Shown here: positions 31,697-37,099 of the stretch, one piece after another
Layout of the letters: each line of letters starts with the position of its first letter
Position numbering within the stretch: position 1 is the stretch's first letter
NCBI GenBank assembly: GCA_016192435.1
Contig: JACPUD010000034.1
Coordinates: 1-37,099, forward strand
Origin: Rhodocyclales bacterium
Lineage (GTDB): Bacteria; Pseudomonadota; Gammaproteobacteria; Burkholderiales; Rhodocyclaceae
DNA: 37,099 nucleotides
Reading direction: 5' to 3'
The notes under the pieces: model-generated
What the model saw: only the letters and a program-made list of their open reading frames with translations
Database searches by the model: none
What the model was told of the DNA's origin: nothing
Program-made: the position numbers and the translations under genes

Positions 31697-31766
31697 GGCC
31701 GGCTTCGGCCGGCCACGCAGACAACAAAAAAGGACGCCGCGGCGTCCTTTTTTGTTGTCTGCGTGG
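31697..31766. terminator. UUCG hairpin plus perfect 54-base palindrome, two-way terminator
   Basis: Two structures abut. GGCCGGC, TTCG, GCCGGCC (31697-31714) is a seven-pair hairpin with the extra-stable C(UUCG)G loop. It runs straight into a perfect palindrome with 27-base arms and no spacer (31713-31739 and 31740-31766). The palindrome's centre is GGACGCCG/CGGCGTCC, flanked by a run of A on the left and T on the right, so that each strand has a GC stem followed by TTTTTTGTTGT. It can therefore stop both pnp (plus) and dksA (minus). Confidence 0.88.
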
Positions 31767-31774
31767 GCAGAACT

Positions 31775-31816
31775 GGTGGACTGAAGTCCGCCCTACGGTC
31801 CGCCCTGGGTCCGCCC
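31775..31816. repeat. REP-like element, single copy with half-unit tail
   Basis: The 22 bases at 31775-31796 match the elements at 1727-1829 except for T in place of C at the third position (GGTGGACT instead of GGCGGACT), which still pairs as G-U in RNA. Two half units (GGTCCGCCCT, GGTCCGCCC) follow and reach the dksA stop codon. Like the first array, it lies between convergent genes. Confidence 0.75.
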
Positions 31817-32245
31817 TTACTTGCCGACCTGCTTTTCGCGGTGCTCTTCGAGCGTCTTGCAGTCGATGCAAAGCGTGGCGGTGGGGCGCGCTTCCAGTCG
31901 CTTGAGGCCGATTTCGACGCCGCAGGAATCGCAATAGCCGTATTCGCCGCTTTCGATACGGGCAATCGACTCGTCAATCTTCTTGATCAGCTTCCGTTCG
32001 CGATCACGGTTACGCAGTTCGAGCGCGATGTCGGATTCCTGGCTGGCACGATCATTGGGATCGGCAAACACCGTGGCTTCGTCCTGCATGGTATGCACGG
32101 TGCGCTCGATATCCTCGCTCAATTCGTCCTTCAGCGAGGCCAGGATGTCGCGAAAGTGTCCGAGTTGTCTGGCGTTCATGTAGTCCTCACCCTTCTTCGG
32201 GGTGTAGGGCGGAAATTGCTTCTTGTGCAGCAGATCTTCAGCCAT
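31817..32245 (-). CDS. dksA: RNA polymerase-binding transcription factor DksA
   Basis: A 142-residue ppGpp co-factor that enters the RNA polymerase secondary channel. Conserved parts: PYTPKKGEDYMNARQLGHFRDIL at about 13-35 (pieces), the coiled-coil tip ADPNDRASQES with Asp62, Asp65 and Ala67 in the functional DPxDRA pattern, LRNRDRERKLIKKIDESI, and the zinc finger with Cys105, Cys108, Cys126 and Cys129 (YCDSCGVEIG, LCIDCKTL). The ATG at 32245 fits the family; an internal ATG at 32179 has a better ribosome site (GGTGAGGA) but would remove conserved residues. It ends within a few bases of a REP-like tail and shares its upstream region with tRNA-Pro. Confidence 0.96.
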   Translation of the reverse strand: MAEDLLHKKQFPPYTPKKGEDYMNARQLGHFRDILASLKDELSEDIERTVHTMQDEATVFADPNDRASQESDIALELRNRDRERKLIKKIDESIARIESGEYGYCDSCGVEIGLKRLEARPTATLCIDCKTLEEHREKQVGK

Positions 32246-32276
32246 TGCAGAGTATCCGTTTTTTCGGAGAACCGGC

Positions 32277-32305
32277 TTTATAAACGAAACGGAGGGCAAC
32301 CGCAA
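32277..32305 (-). promoter_or_regulatory. Promoter of dksA
   Basis: On the minus strand TTGCGG (32305-32300), 17 bases, TATAAA (32282-32277). Immediately upstream is an inverted repeat GGGTA, seven bases, TACCC (32309-32325), between this promoter and that of the divergent tRNA gene. Confidence 0.55.
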
Positions 32306-32339
32306 GTCGGGTATTTGTATTACCCATCACGGTATTTGA

Positions 32340-32369
32340 TTGACCGTCACGGAACGGCTTCGGTAGAAT
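32340..32369 (+). promoter_or_regulatory. Promoter of tRNA-Pro
   Basis: TTGACC (32340-32345), 18 bases, TAGAAT (32364-32369), ten bases before the tRNA. The stretch after the -10 box is TGCGCCCG, a GC-rich discriminator of the kind seen at stringently controlled stable RNA promoters. Confidence 0.65.
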
Positions 32370-32379
32370 TGCGCCCGTT

Positions 32380-32456
32380 CGGGGTGTGGCGCAGCCCGGT
32401 AGCGCGCTTGCTTTGGGAGCAAGATGTCGAGAGTTCGAATCCCTCCACCCCGACCA
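32380..32456 (+). tRNA. tRNA-Pro (anticodon UGG)
   Basis: A 77-base cloverleaf. The acceptor arms CGGGGTG and CACCCCG pair fully, with C1 as expected for bacterial proline tRNA. The anticodon stem CTTGC/GCAAG encloses TTTGGGA, placing TGG at positions 34-36. The T loop has GTTCGAATC, and the 3' end carries an encoded ACCA. The D arm contains GCGCAGCCCGGTAGCGC. Confidence 0.97.
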
Positions 32457-32870
32457 ACGGATTCAATCGCAGACGACTGTGCCCACAGTCGCCAAATTGG
32501 AATCCGGGCTGTTTGAACGAGATTCTGCAATACAACTCCAATCGTCATCACGCTGCCGGTTTCCTTCGGATCCTGGTGGTGAAGGCATTTTTGCGCCGGC
32601 GACAGGGGCCATGTATAGCCCGCAGTCGCCGCCGCCCTGGAATGCGCTGCCGCGGTCCTGGCGCCATCGTGCGGCGTGGCCCATTGCCTGACGGCTGTGG
32701 TGGCGCCGGGGCGGATAGCAGTGGCCTCGTCTCCTGGCTCCCTGGCGTCGGTTCGCGCTCCTCCAATGGCTCCAGGCGATTCCGGTGGCGCCATGCACCC
32801 AAGAAGCCCGCTGGGAACCCGTCGCCTCCGCCAGGGGTCGAATCACAGTTGGCGTGGAGGGATGATCATC
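32457..32870. other. Non-coding stretch after tRNA-Pro
   Basis: These 414 bases have no frame I can support. A short palindrome lies near the start (CGACTGTG and CACAGTCG with CC between, 32474-32491); it may mark the tRNA transcript end although no T run follows. The rest is GC-rich with no repeats, tRNA or promoter I can recognise. Frames on both strands here have no plausible start or family pattern. There is no integrase or att duplicate to suggest an element inserted at the tRNA. Confidence 0.5.
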
Positions 32871-33374
32871 ATGAGGAAATGGATTGCATGTGGCTATTGC
32901 CTGACACTCGCAGCCTGCGCGAGCTATGACGGCTCCGGATTGCAAACCGGCGCCAGTGGTGACGATATTCGCTCGGTCATGGGCGAACCCGGTAGGGTTT
33001 GGCCCGAGGCCGATGGTGGCGCTACCTGGGAATATGCGCGCGGACCGCAAGGTCTGCATACGTATATGGCTCGCTTGGGCAGCGATGGTCGTTTGCGTGA
33101 GATTCGCCAGGTATTGACCTCCGCGAACTTTGCCGGTGTCAGTCCCGGGACGATGACTCGCGAGGAGGTGCGCCGCCTGCTGGGCGCGCCGGCGCGCGAA
33201 ATCTACTTCGAGCGCAGGAACGAATGGGTTTGGGACTATCGCTATATGGACGAGGGCACGCGGTACGACTACGCCTTCAGCGTGCATTTCGGTCCGCAGG
33301 GAGTTGTGAGCAGGACCGAAAACCTCCCGGACGATCCCCGCTACTTTTCATCCGGCCCCGACGGGCTCAATTGA
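32871..33374 (+). CDS. BamE/SmpA-OmlA-like lipoprotein
   Basis: A 167-residue predicted lipoprotein. The signal peptide MRKWIACGYCLTLAAC ends in a lipobox (Leu13-Ala-Ala-Cys16). The mature part contains two SmpA/OmlA-like units: GDDIRSVMGEPGRVWPEADGG with WEYARGPQG, and TMTREEVRRLLGAPAREIYFERRNEWVWDYRY. This motif (short helix, GxP, then Trp-Tyr strands) is that of BamE and relatives, so it probably sits in the outer membrane, but two copies and lack of a BAM context mean it is not BamE itself. The ATG at 32871 is taken with GGAGGG ten bases upstream; ATG 32862 is too close to that site. It appears to be a single-gene unit. Confidence 0.78.
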   Translation: MRKWIACGYCLTLAACASYDGSGLQTGASGDDIRSVMGEPGRVWPEADGGATWEYARGPQGLHTYMARLGSDGRLREIRQVLTSANFAGVSPGTMTREEVRRLLGAPAREIYFERRNEWVWDYRYMDEGTRYDYAFSVHFGPQGVVSRTENLPDDPRYFSSGPDGLN

Positions 33375-33505
33375 ACGACTGACGCGCCCTGCGATTCGAA
33401 ATCCAATCAGTCATCCGCCCCGGAGGCCCCGTTGACCGCTTGGCCGCGGCGGGCGCCCTACCGCCGCCGGGCAGTAGACTTGAGTCGGGCACCCGCGCTA
33501 TGAGC

Positions 33506-33511
33506 TAGAAT
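33506..33511 (+). promoter_or_regulatory. Candidate -10 box for the wecA-like operon
   Basis: TAGAAT stands 92 bases before the ATG at 33604. TTGAGT at 33480-33485 is 20 bases away, too far for an ideal pair, so this is a weak call. Confidence 0.25.
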
Positions 33512-33603
33512 ATTCGAAACGGGTTACGGCCGATCGCAGGCGTCGAGCGGACCCTGCACGACGCCTGCCGCTGTCGGCAACCGAGGGGTACTAAAGAAGA
33601 GAT

Positions 33604-34707
33604 ATGCTCGATTTCCTGGCACAGGGACAGTGGCTCGTGGTGATGCTGGCACCGGTTTTGGCGGCTGGACTGACCCGTGCACTGATGGTTCCGGCTGAGC
33701 GCTGGGGCCTGATCGATCACCCGGGGCATCGCAAGGTGCACGACCATCCGACCCCACTGGTAGGCGGACTGGCAATGTTGCTGACGCTGCTGACTTTGCA
33801 GGCCGCGGTCGGCCACGTGCCTTTCGAAAGCTGGAGTCTGTTGATTGCCCTGCTGCTGATTACGGCCATCGGCGTGGCGGACGATGCGCGCGAACTCAGC
33901 CATCGCGCCAAATTCGTGGCGCAGGCGCTGGGAGCGGTTGTGATCGTTTCCGGCACATCAGTCTGGGTGACGAATCTCGGGGATCTGGTGGGGCTGGGCA
34001 CCATTGATCTGGGCAAATGGTCGCTGCTGGTCACCATTGTTGCGTTTGTCGGCGTAATGAATGCAATCAACATGATCGACGGTCTGGACGGGCTTGCCGG
34101 CAGCGTTTCTCTGGTTCCGGTCATGTTTTTGGCGGGCCTGGCAGCAACCGGAGACTCGACCGGGATGTCGTTCGAGCTATTGCTGTTTGCCGGGGCGATT
34201 CTCGGCTTCCTGTCGCTCAATCTCAGGCTGGGCGGGCGCCGCAAGGCGCTGGTCTTCATGGGTGATACCGGTGGCATGGTGATCGGGATGCTGCTGGCCT
34301 GGTATTCCATCAAGCTTGCCGGATCATCTGCGTCGGCGATCAATCCAATTACCGCGGTATGGATTCTGGCCGTACCGCTGCTTGAAATGGGGAGTGTCAT
34401 GCTGCTGCGCTTGTCCCAGCGGAAAAGTCCATTTCACGCGGATCAGCAGCACATGCACCACATCCTGCTCAAGGCGGGTTATTCAGTGAATCAAGTGGTG
34501 GCGATCAAGATAGGGTTTTCGCTGATGTATGGAATGATCGGCATCGCCGCCGAACGTTACGGCGTTCCGGAGGCAGTGATGTTTTTCGGATTCCTCGGGC
34601 TCTGGGGCGCATATATGGCCGCACTGGCGAATCCGAAAGGCCTGCAGACGATCGCCCGGCGCCTGATTCGGCCCCTCTCAGTGCGATCGGACTCCGGTCT
34701 GGCATGA
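33604..34707 (+). CDS. wecA: Undecaprenyl-phosphate sugar-1-phosphate transferase (WecA/MraY family)
   Basis: A 367-residue integral membrane enzyme with about 10-11 hydrophobic helices. It transfers a sugar-1-phosphate, GlcNAc-1-P in WecA, from UDP-sugar to undecaprenyl phosphate, starting O-antigen, enterobacterial common antigen or exopolysaccharide synthesis at the inner membrane. Catalytic motifs: Asp93-Asp94 in VADDARELSHRAKF, NAINMIDGLDGLAG at about 153-165, MGDTGGMVIGM, and HADQQHMHHILL, the HxDxxHxHH loop of the WecA branch. The last motif separates it from MraY. The ATG at 33604 has AAGAAGAG upstream. Its stop overlaps the next start as ATGA. The true sugar substrate is unproven. 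Confidence 0.88.
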   Translation: MLDFLAQGQWLVVMLAPVLAAGLTRALMVPAERWGLIDHPGHRKVHDHPTPLVGGLAMLLTLLTLQAAVGHVPFESWSLLIALLLITAIGVADDARELSHRAKFVAQALGAVVIVSGTSVWVTNLGDLVGLGTIDLGKWSLLVTIVAFVGVMNAINMIDGLDGLAGSVSLVPVMFLAGLAATGDSTGMSFELLLFAGAILGFLSLNLRLGGRRKALVFMGDTGGMVIGMLLAWYSIKLAGSSASAINPITAVWILAVPLLEMGSVMLLRLSQRKSPFHADQQHMHHILLKAGYSVNQVVAIKIGFSLMYGMIGIAAERYGVPEAVMFFGFLGLWGAYMAALANPKGLQTIARRLIRPLSVRSDSGLA

Positions 34708-35927
34708 AGGTGATCACAAAGTTCACCGGTTTTCTTTTGACGTTCTGGCTGGTGCTTGTACCTGCGCATGCGGTCGAGTCGACCAAAGCCAAGGCAGGCG
34801 CCAAGCCTGGAGTTTCCGCTAGCGCCAAAGTCAAGCCCAAAGCGAAAGCCAAAACCAAGGCCAAAGCCAAAGCCAAAGCAATGGCAAAGTCCAAAGCGAC
34901 TCAGCCGAATCGCGCCGGGAATTCCGCACCGGCACCCGGTTTCTATCCGACAGACGAAAGCAGCCTCGATGCCGAGGTCGCTGCCGCGCGCCGGATTCTG
35001 GCCGGCAACTTCCGCGATGTCGGGGCACGAGAGCGTCTATCGCGCGCTGCGGTGGCACTCATCGGTTGGTTGTTGGACGCGGAGGCGGTGGGGGATTCGA
35101 TCAAAGCCGAGCGCCTGTCGCGGAAACTTCGCGAGGATTTGCATGACACGGGTTGGCGCATACGGAAAATGTCGCAGCAAGGCGATTTGCGGGCCAGTCA
35201 AGCCAGCGGTTTTCTTCTCGGTCGCGGCATTCTGTTGGAAAAGGATGCGGACAAGTCCTGCGCCGAATTTTTGGCGGCGGCCGATCAGTTCGCGCCAGCC
35301 GCCTGGCATGCGGCTCAATGCCTGATGGAAACTTCATCGGACAGAGCCTGGATGTTAATGGACCGTGCCGCCGGGAGAGGACACGCGACCGCGCAGGAAT
35401 GGATCGGACGTCGCTGTCTGGGTGAGTTCGGGGCCAAAGAGAAGGACTTTGCCTGTGCCAGGGCTTACTTGGCCCAATCTGCCAGCCAAGGCCGACCCCG
35501 CGCTCAAACCCTGTTGGCCTACCTGCTGATGAACGGTCAAGGCGGTCCCGTTGATGTCTCCAGAGCCACACGTCTCTACAGACTTGCAGCGGAGCAGGGC
35601 GATGCCGACGCGCAGAACAACCTCGGCGAGATTCATGAAATGGGCCGTGGCACGACGGCGAATCTGGAAGAAGCCCTGTCGTGGTACCAGCGTGCCGCGG
35701 AACGCGGGCTGGGGTCGGCCCAGTTCAACGCTGGCCGGCTTTGGGCGGTCGGGGTCGGCGAACGCAAGGATCCAGCAAAGGCGCGCGCTTTGCTTGTCCA
35801 AGCTGAAGCCAATGGCGTTGCCCAGGCCAGGCAGGTAATCGAATGGCTCGACCGGCAGGGCCTGCCGGCGCCGGATGCTTCCGGCGGTAAGGCACCGGCG
35901 GCGGGCGGTGCCACGAACAAGGACTGA
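34704..35927 (+). CDS. Exported Sel1-repeat protein with Lys/Ala tract
   Basis: A 407-residue protein with a signal peptide (cleavage after AHA, residue 23), then a strongly basic Lys/Ala tract (about 28-66: KVKPKAKAKTKAKAKAKAM and more), and a region of Sel1-type repeats from about residue 165 to 390, clearest in SRATRLYRLAAEQGDADAQN and LEEALSWYQRAAERGLGSAQ. Sel1 repeats are TPR-like scaffolds for protein-protein contacts. The C-terminus is Ala/Gly-rich. It overlaps the wecA-like gene by ATGA, so the two are coupled, and an MltD-type gene follows, suggesting an envelope role. The basic tract is spelled with a tandem six-base codon pair at DNA level. I cannot name a specific function. Confidence 0.82.
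   Translation: MKVITKFTGFLLTFWLVLVPAHAVESTKAKAGAKPGVSASAKVKPKAKAKTKAKAKAKAMAKSKATQPNRAGNSAPAPGFYPTDESSLDAEVAAARRILAGNFRDVGARERLSRAAVALIGWLLDAEAVGDSIKAERLSRKLREDLHDTGWRIRKMSQQGDLRASQASGFLLGRGILLEKDADKSCAEFLAAADQFAPAAWHAAQCLMETSSDRAWMLMDRAAGRGHATAQEWIGRRCLGEFGAKEKDFACARAYLAQSASQGRPRAQTLLAYLLMNGQGGPVDVSRATRLYRLAAEQGDADAQNNLGEIHEMGRGTTANLEEALSWYQRAAERGLGSAQFNAGRLWAVGVGERKDPAKARALLVQAEANGVAQARQVIEWLDRQGLPAPDASGGKAPAAGGATNKD
34824..34899 (+). repeat. Hexanucleotide tandem tract (GCCAAA-like)
   Basis: Inside the Sel1 gene, units of GCCAAA, GCGAAA, CCCAAA and related forms follow one another; three exact GCCAAA units stand at 34860-34877. Each unit encodes Ala-Lys, so gain or loss of units keeps the frame. 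Confidence 0.75.
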
Positions 35928-35933
35928 GCGGCG

Positions 35934-35939
35934 TATAAT
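35934..35939 (+). promoter_or_regulatory. Candidate -10 box before the mltD-like gene
   Basis: A perfect TATAAT lies 28 bases before the ATG, in the 39-base gap after the Sel1 gene. No good -35 box is seen, so it may be an activator-dependent or chance site. Confidence 0.4.
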
Positions 35940-35966
35940 CCTGCCTCCTTTCCAGCAGGCGGTAGC

Positions 35967-37094
35967 ATGAACCTGGTCTTCCTCGCGCTGGTAGCTTACT
36001 TCCTTGTCTTTACAGGCGCCGCTGCGGCCGGCGACGACGGCGGACTGATGCCGCAGCGCTTCGCCTATCACCCGCTGTTGCTGGACGAAATGGGCCCCGG
36101 GCTCAGCCCTGAAGTGCAACTCGATCCGGCCGCAGATCGCAGTCGCTCCTACTTGCTCGACATCGGCGAAGACGAATTTGCCGACAAGTCGGACCGTATT
36201 GTGCGCAACGTATGGGACCGCATTCGATATGGATTTGCCATGCCGCCGCTGCGGGGTCCCTTGGTCGCCGAGCGCGAAATCTGGTATGGCCAGCGCAAGG
36301 ACCTTCTCGTCAATATCAGCCACAAAGCCAGGCGCTACCTCTTTCACATTGTCGAAGCGGTTGAAAAGCGTGGCCTGCCGACGGAACTGGCGCTCTTGCC
36401 GATCGTTGAAAGCGGATTCGAGCCGGGCGCATTATCGACCGCTCAGGCCGCTGGCTTGTGGCAGTTCATTCCGGGCACGGCACAGCGTTATCGTCTGAAA
36501 CTAACTGAGCACTACGACGCCAGGCGCGACATCGTGGCATCAACCGAAGCCGCGCTCGATTATCTCGAATTCCTGCATGGCATGTTCAATGACTGGCAAC
36601 TCGCACTCGCCGCCTATAACTGGGGTGAAGAGGCGGTCCAGCGCGCGATTCAGCGCAATCAGGCGAAGGGCTTGCCGACCGATTACGAAAGTCTCGTCGT
36701 GCCGGAGGAAACCAAATACTACGTGCCGAAGCTGATGGCAGTCCGGAACATCATACTGAGCCCGGAACTGCACGGAGTCGAGCTGGCGGATATTCCCAAT
36801 GCACCCTATTTTGGCGGAGTCGATGTCCCCATGGCACTCGATTTCCAGTCCATAGCGCGCCTCGCCGGTGTGCCGGCGGCCGAAGTCTTGGCGTTGAATC
36901 CGTCGCACAATTCCTCGTTTATTTCGGGCAAGGGCAAGCCGGCGATACTGCTGCCGACCGATCGGATCAAGGCGTTTGCCCAGAGAATTGCAGACTTTGC
37001 GGTAAAGCCGCGCGAAACTCGCAAGAGAAATCCACGCATCGGCGTTCAGAAGTCGCTAATAGGTTTCGACTTACCGATGGCGAAGCCGTTATGA
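35967..37094 (+). CDS. mltD: MltD-type lytic murein transglycosylase
   Basis: A 375-residue exported protein with a signal peptide (MNLVFLALVAYFLVFTGAAAAG). The SLT domain covers about 130-260: the catalytic Glu148 in LALLPIVESGFEP, then AAGLWQFIPGTAQRYRLK, and LALAAYNWGEEAVQRAI, all diagnostic for the MltD group (family 1D). Such enzymes cleave the MurNAc-GlcNAc bond of peptidoglycan, forming anhydro-MurNAc. The region after about 290 (MALDFQSIARLAGVPAAEVLALNP) looks like a LysM-like wall-binding module but lacks the repeated LysM domains of E. coli MltD, and the protein is shorter. The stop overlaps a possible next start at 37091. Confidence 0.88.
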   Translation: MNLVFLALVAYFLVFTGAAAAGDDGGLMPQRFAYHPLLLDEMGPGLSPEVQLDPAADRSRSYLLDIGEDEFADKSDRIVRNVWDRIRYGFAMPPLRGPLVAEREIWYGQRKDLLVNISHKARRYLFHIVEAVEKRGLPTELALLPIVESGFEPGALSTAQAAGLWQFIPGTAQRYRLKLTEHYDARRDIVASTEAALDYLEFLHGMFNDWQLALAAYNWGEEAVQRAIQRNQAKGLPTDYESLVVPEETKYYVPKLMAVRNIILSPELHGVELADIPNAPYFGGVDVPMALDFQSIARLAGVPAAEVLALNPSHNSSFISGKGKPAILLPTDRIKAFAQRIADFAVKPRETRKRNPRIGVQKSLIGFDLPMAKPL

Positions 37095-37099
37095 AGGAA
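37091..37099 (+). CDS. Possible start of a further gene (partial)
   Basis: ATG at 37091 overlaps the stop of the transglycosylase gene as ATGA, the same junction used repeatedly in this window, and the frame (Met-Lys-Glu) is open to the window edge. Only three codons are visible, so this rests on the overlap pattern alone. Confidence 0.25.

Noticed and set aside
32327..32794. A minus-strand frame of 155 codons covering tRNA-Pro
   Set aside because: Its middle (GRGGGIRTLDILLPKQ) is the antisense translation of the tRNA gene, a well-known false protein.
32380..32870. Integration site of a mobile element at tRNA-Pro
   Set aside because: No integrase, no duplicated tRNA end and no phage-like genes were found downstream.

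Overview
The window reads as a GC-rich chromosomal segment from a betaproteobacterium, most likely a Rhodocyclales or Sterolibacteriaceae-type aromatic degrader. This rests on gene order (rimP-nusA-infB-rbfA-truB-rpsO-pnp; rnm-yciO-M50-trpS-scpA-scpB-rluB), on the style of the long TrpRS, ParC/ParE and DksA proteins, and on a cluster resembling the aerobic 2-aminobenzoyl-CoA genes described in Azoarcus evansii. The genus is inference. I see no integrase, phage gene, insertion sequence or CRISPR array, and every gene that lies fully inside the window appears intact.

Layout. 1-1639: end of homoserine dehydrogenase, then threonine synthase (thrC). 1689-1880: an array of GTAG-type palindromic (REP-like) repeats that runs into the stop codon of a 45-residue two-helix membrane protein. 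2095-6655 (minus): topoisomerase IV, parE then parC, each preceded by a copy of a second hairpin repeat family. 6825-10190 (minus): rmlB-rmlA-rmlC-rmlD, dTDP-L-rhamnose synthesis, all joined by 4-base overlaps. 10317-15993: a catabolic operon with a clear promoter and an operator-like palindrome: a monooxygenase/Old Yellow Enzyme fusion, an SDR dehydrogenase, a crotonase-fold protein, an acyl-CoA dehydrogenase and a Rid-family protein. Together they look like dearomatisation of an aryl-CoA followed by beta-oxidation-like steps. No CoA ligase is present here.

16049-22885: alpha/beta hydrolase, RNase AM-like PHP protein, YciO, site-2 protease, tryptophanyl-tRNA synthetase, the condensin partners ScpA and ScpB, and the 23S pseudouridine synthase RluB, whose reading frame overlaps scpB by 185 bases. 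22871-31671: the translation and transcription operon rimP-nusA-infB-rbfA-truB with a strong promoter and a terminator-like leader hairpin, then rpsO and pnp with their own promoter and an intergenic terminator. 31697-31766: a hairpin with a UUCG loop followed by a perfect 54-base palindrome, serving as a two-way terminator between pnp and dksA; another REP-like copy follows.

31817-33374: dksA (minus) and tRNA-Pro(UGG) diverge from back-to-back promoters; then 414 non-coding bases and a BamE-like lipoprotein. 33604-37094: a WecA-type polyprenyl-phosphate sugar-phosphate transferase, an exported Sel1-repeat protein with a Lys/Ala repeat tract, and an MltD-type lytic transglycosylase. The main points for a second look are the two hairpin repeat families, the non-canonical active sites in the aryl-CoA operon, the scpB/rluB dual-coding stretch and the palindromic control elements.
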